From positions 3,410,001 to 3,474,000 of the forward strand of contig CP091064.1 of NCBI GenBank assembly GCA_021907015.1: a stretch of DNA of 64,000 bases. The letters run 5' to 3'. This stretch comes from Pectobacterium sp. PL152. Lineage in GTDB: Bacteria > Pseudomonadota > Gammaproteobacteria > Enterobacterales > Enterobacteriaceae. How positions within the stretch are numbered: the first letter of the stretch is position 1; each line of letters opens with the position of its first letter. The position numbers were made by a program, and so were the translations under genes. Shown piece by piece: positions 61,785-64,000 of this stretch. Under the pieces are notes generated by a model, which saw only the letters and a program-made list of their open reading frames with translations, ran no database searches and was not told the origin of the DNA.

Positions 61785-62273
61785 TTAGTTCTTAAACAGA
61801 ACCTTTTGCTCATAGCCGTTTTCTTCTATTACTTGGTACGTATTGCCTGACGGAGTGCTTAGCATCGTGCTCACTTGTGTCAATCCACAGCTTTCTTGAT
61901 AGCTGACTTGATATTGCAACTGGTCAAAGAAATCTCGCAGCAATGGCCTGATTTTCTCGGTGGCAAATTGATGAGGGCTTTGTAGATAGAAAGACGAGAT
62001 ATCTAATTGTTCCGTCATTCCAACATGGAAATCGATAATGAAATAGGTGTCGGAGAGTGAGTCTGAACGATATACCCAAATGTCTCCCTGACCGCAGGCT
62101 ACATCATCAATATAGTGATCGTACAGTTTGCACAGATCCACATCAATATCTAAATGGCTTAAAACGACCTGCATAATTGCATTGGGAACAGCAATGTCGT
62201 CATCGTTTGGGTAAGTGACGAGATCACAAATACAGGTGCTAATTGAAAAAACGGTTACTGGTATAGTCTGCAT
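61785..62273 (-). CDS. Hypothetical protein
   Basis: Protein of 162 residues. N-terminus TIPVTVFSISTCICDLVTYP, followed by a mixed alpha/beta composition and acidic patches. No signal peptide, membrane helix or motif I recognise. No clear ribosome site; the assigned ATG 62273 is the first in the frame. Codon use is less GC-rich than the operons to the left, as are its neighbours to the right. Confidence 0.55.
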   Translation of the reverse strand: MQTIPVTVFSISTCICDLVTYPNDDDIAVPNAIMQVVLSHLDIDVDLCKLYDHYIDDVACGQGDIWVYRSDSLSDTYFIIDFHVGMTEQLDISSFYLQSPHQFATEKIRPLLRDFFDQLQYQVSYQESCGLTQVSTMLSTPSGNTYQVIEENGYEQKVLFKN

Positions 62274-62330
62274 TTTCCGACCCTGGTTAATGTGTTCGCT
62301 TGTAGTTACAGGAGAACGATTTCCATCTTA

Positions 62331-62353
62331 ATACCCGTTATATTTCAGGGTAT
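62331..62353. repeat. ERIC-end-like hairpin
   Basis: ATACCCGTTATATTTCA resembles the ERIC end ATACCCGTCATACTTCA, with three differences, and is followed at once by GGGTAT, making a short hairpin. Probably a degenerate ERIC remnant. Confidence 0.4.
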
Positions 62354-62411
62354 GTAGCTTATCTCAATTGACCTTAGCATGCTTATCTTTCACCCGTAAA
62401 CTTCCGTTTCA

Positions 62412-62447
62412 GCAAAATCTCCCCAGCCTTCTGGTAGCTAGGGAGAT
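62412..62447 (-). terminator. Terminator of binding-protein gene
   Basis: On the minus strand, ATCTCCC-T-AGC pairs with GCT-G-GGGAGAT and is followed by TTTTGC. It lies 40 bp past the end of the substrate-binding protein gene. Confidence 0.7.
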
Positions 62448-62486
62448 CGGCTGAGCATGAAAAGAACCCATTAGCCGTGCCTGATA

Positions 62487-63269
62487 TTATTCCTTCACGC
62501 TTAAATCAATATCGCCAAAATAGCGTTTCTGTATTTTTGCATATAGGCCTTTTTGAACGATATCTTTCAGCCCCTGATTAATGAGCTGCTTTGTCTTCGT
62601 ATCTTCTTTGCGTATACCGTATGCGGAACCGAGGCTAAATAAATCCGCATCGGTTACTTCCGGGCCTTTTAGCTCAAAATTTTTACCCTGTGGGGTTTTT
62701 AAAAAACCAAACTCGACGGCAACGGAGGGGCACAGCGCACCTTCAATTCTTCCTGAATATAAATCCTCATAAATGGCTTCCTGATCGGGATAGCTTTTAA
62801 CAATCACGCCGGCCGGGAGCCAATATTTATTAGCGTAGGCTTCCTGAATCGTGCCTTGCTGCACTGCGATATTTTTTCCGCGTAGCAACTCAGCCTGAGG
62901 AAGAAGATTGGCCTCTTTTCTTGCAACAAGCTTGGTGGGGACATGAAAAACATAGTCGCTGAAATCTATCGATTCTTTTCTCTTACGCGTTACCCCAAGC
63001 GGCACAATGATGTCTATTTTTTTCGCCAGAAGGGCGGGAATCTGGGAATCGAATGTATTGACGATATAGTCACATTTTGCATTTATTGATTGGCAGATGG
63101 CATCGGTAACTTCTATATCAAAGCCCGATGGATTACCATTTTTATCCAGGCTCTGAAAGGGCGGGTACGTTAAATCGACGCCGATACGCAGTATGTCCGA
63201 TTTGGCAAATACAAAGGGTGAAATAGAAAAGATGGCAACGAACTTCAGGAGAGATAATTTTCTGAACAT
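62487..63269 (-). CDS. Periplasmic amino-acid binding protein (HisJ/ArgT type)
   Basis: Family 3 solute-binding protein, 260 residues from ATG 63269 behind AGAGGTGTGACTGCT; a GTG at 63278 is too close to the ribosome site. Signal peptide to about residue 22 (SPFVFAK). Binding motifs RIGVDLTYPPFQSLDKNG and GFDIEVTDAIC are typical of Lys/Arg/Orn or His binding proteins. No permease or ATPase gene follows in the window, so it is an orphan or has partners elsewhere. Confidence 0.85.
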   Translation of the reverse strand: MFRKLSLLKFVAIFSISPFVFAKSDILRIGVDLTYPPFQSLDKNGNPSGFDIEVTDAICQSINAKCDYIVNTFDSQIPALLAKKIDIIVPLGVTRKRKESIDFSDYVFHVPTKLVARKEANLLPQAELLRGKNIAVQQGTIQEAYANKYWLPAGVIVKSYPDQEAIYEDLYSGRIEGALCPSVAVEFGFLKTPQGKNFELKGPEVTDADLFSLGSAYGIRKEDTKTKQLINQGLKDIVQKGLYAKIQKRYFGDIDLSVKE

Positions 63270-63631
63270 AGCAGTCACACCTCTTTTTAGTCGTATGAAA
63301 TAGATTTCAACATTCCGATATCTGTATTATCACCAGCGATAGGAGGTGAATGAGTCGTGCGATGTCATTCAGTCCACACTTTAAAAACTGACGTTAATCT
63401 ACACTTGAATTTATAACTAATTGTTATTATTTGCTTTCGGGATGTAAAATTACGCTATCGGTGATGTCCAGACGTGTAAGCAAGACATAATTTCCACGCA
63501 TAACTTCATTTGGGGGGCGCTGATCTTTATTGCATACCGGAAATCTACCTGAGCCGATTTTTGGTACTTAATTTATTCGATTTACTGAACACGTCAGAAA
63601 AGCCGTGAGGTTTGCGAGGTTGCAGGTGAGA
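63270..63631. other. Intergenic region
   Basis: 362 bp of AT-rich sequence between the binding-protein gene and a truncated gene, both on the minus strand. It must hold the binding-protein promoter. I see no other feature. Confidence 0.4.
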
Positions 63632-64000
63632 TTACTTGTAGGTAAATCGATAATCGACAATATACGTACCGAGTTTATTGACTCGCGCAGTGATCCATAA
63701 CTCATCCATTCCTTGCCGCCTTTTTTTAAACAGTATGTCTCCATTGGTACATAGTTGCTTAAATTGCCCGGTATGGACATCTTTAACCCATATGCCAGCT
63801 TCGCAACGACTACTTTTCCCTGTGGATGGCCCAGGAAAAACAATCTTATAGTCGGATGTGTAACTAATTACCTCATCAGGGAACAGGTAAACGTACACGT
63901 CAAAAATATTCACGATGGAAAGAAACCCTAGCACAAAGCCGCCGAAAAACATTTCTAGCGTGTGCTTTAGTTTCTTCTTTACCGATCGGGAGTAGATCGC
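63632..64000 (-). CDS. Hypothetical membrane-anchored protein, possibly 5'-truncated
   Basis: The frame is open to the window edge (upstream residues AIYSRSVKKKLKHTLE), so the true start may be outside; the first in-window ATG is at 63952, giving 106 residues. One N-terminal hydrophobic segment (FFGGFVLGFLSIVNIF) precedes a roughly 85-residue domain containing YLFPDEVISYTSDYKIVF. The basic residues before the helix suggest it is anchored with the C-terminus outside. I do not recognise the family. Confidence 0.55.
   Translation of the reverse strand, partial: AIYSRSVKKKLKHTLEMFFGGFVLGFLSIVNIFDVYVYLFPDEVISYTSDYKIVFPGPSTGKSSRCEAGIWVKDVHTGQFKQLCTNGDILFKKRRQGMDELWITARVNKLGTYIVDYRFTYK

Noticed and set aside
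61577-61813. 78-residue open frame on the minus strand
   Set aside because: Overlaps the end of the gene at 61785 in another frame and has no recognisable content.

Overview
The window reads as chromosome from a soft-rot enterobacterium, most likely Pectobacterium or a close relative. The evidence is a complete Flp/Tad pilus locus, a family 4 rhamnogalacturonan lyase (RhiE), a hexuronide-type transporter behind a KdgR-like operator, an ERIC repeat, and many proteins that resemble E. coli relatives (Acs-YjcH-ActP, NifJ/YdbK, LdtB/YbiS, YbeM, CybB).

Layout. 1-820: 3' part of a sensor histidine kinase. 1132-13858: thirteen-gene Flp/Tad pilus operon (flp, cpaA-cpaF, tadB-tadG), with an ERIC element between tadC and tadD. 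13878-23560: one giant gene, about 3,230 codons, encoding a LEPR-XLL surface protein with four beta-propeller regions and repeated beta-sandwich modules. 23663-29704: its presumed export machinery, namely a TolC-like lipoprotein, a periplasmic adaptor, a GAF-domain/HlyD fusion and an M50-protease/HlyD fusion, with no ABC ATPase. 30032-31762: rhiE. 31836-35878 (minus): acetate operon acs-yjcH-actP. 36777-37169: small PAS-like protein. 37906-41933: iron cell-surface signalling set (STN-type TonB receptor, FecI-like sigma factor, FecR-like regulator, Fur-like box). 42117-51304: AI-2E family permease, GPH sugar transporter, small membrane protein, UxuB/YeiQ-like reductase, MetY, LdtB, YbeM, CybB. 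51548-55077 (minus): NifJ. 55446-55873: unrecognised gene. 55952-60299: xyloside cassette (GH43 enzyme and GPH transporter) with a LysR regulator nearby. 60405-64000: GNAT, LysE exporter, two unrecognised genes and an amino-acid binding protein.

How it fits together. The pilus operon, the giant protein and the four-gene exporter run in one direction with short gaps from 1132 to 29704. They look like one surface-attachment module. Pectin and xylan catabolism (rhiE, KdgR-controlled transporter, GH43 cassette) and acetate scavenging are the metabolic background of a plant pathogen.

Data quality. At least ten genes (tadB, tadG, the giant gene, actP, yjcH, acs, fecI, fecR, the UxuB/YeiQ-like gene, ldtB, nifJ, the gene at 55446, GH43) carry frameshifts. 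Nearly all those I checked sit in homopolymer runs and are repaired by one base, usually a missing one. I read them as draft-assembly errors, not real pseudogenes, and annotate each as one gene with the breaks listed.
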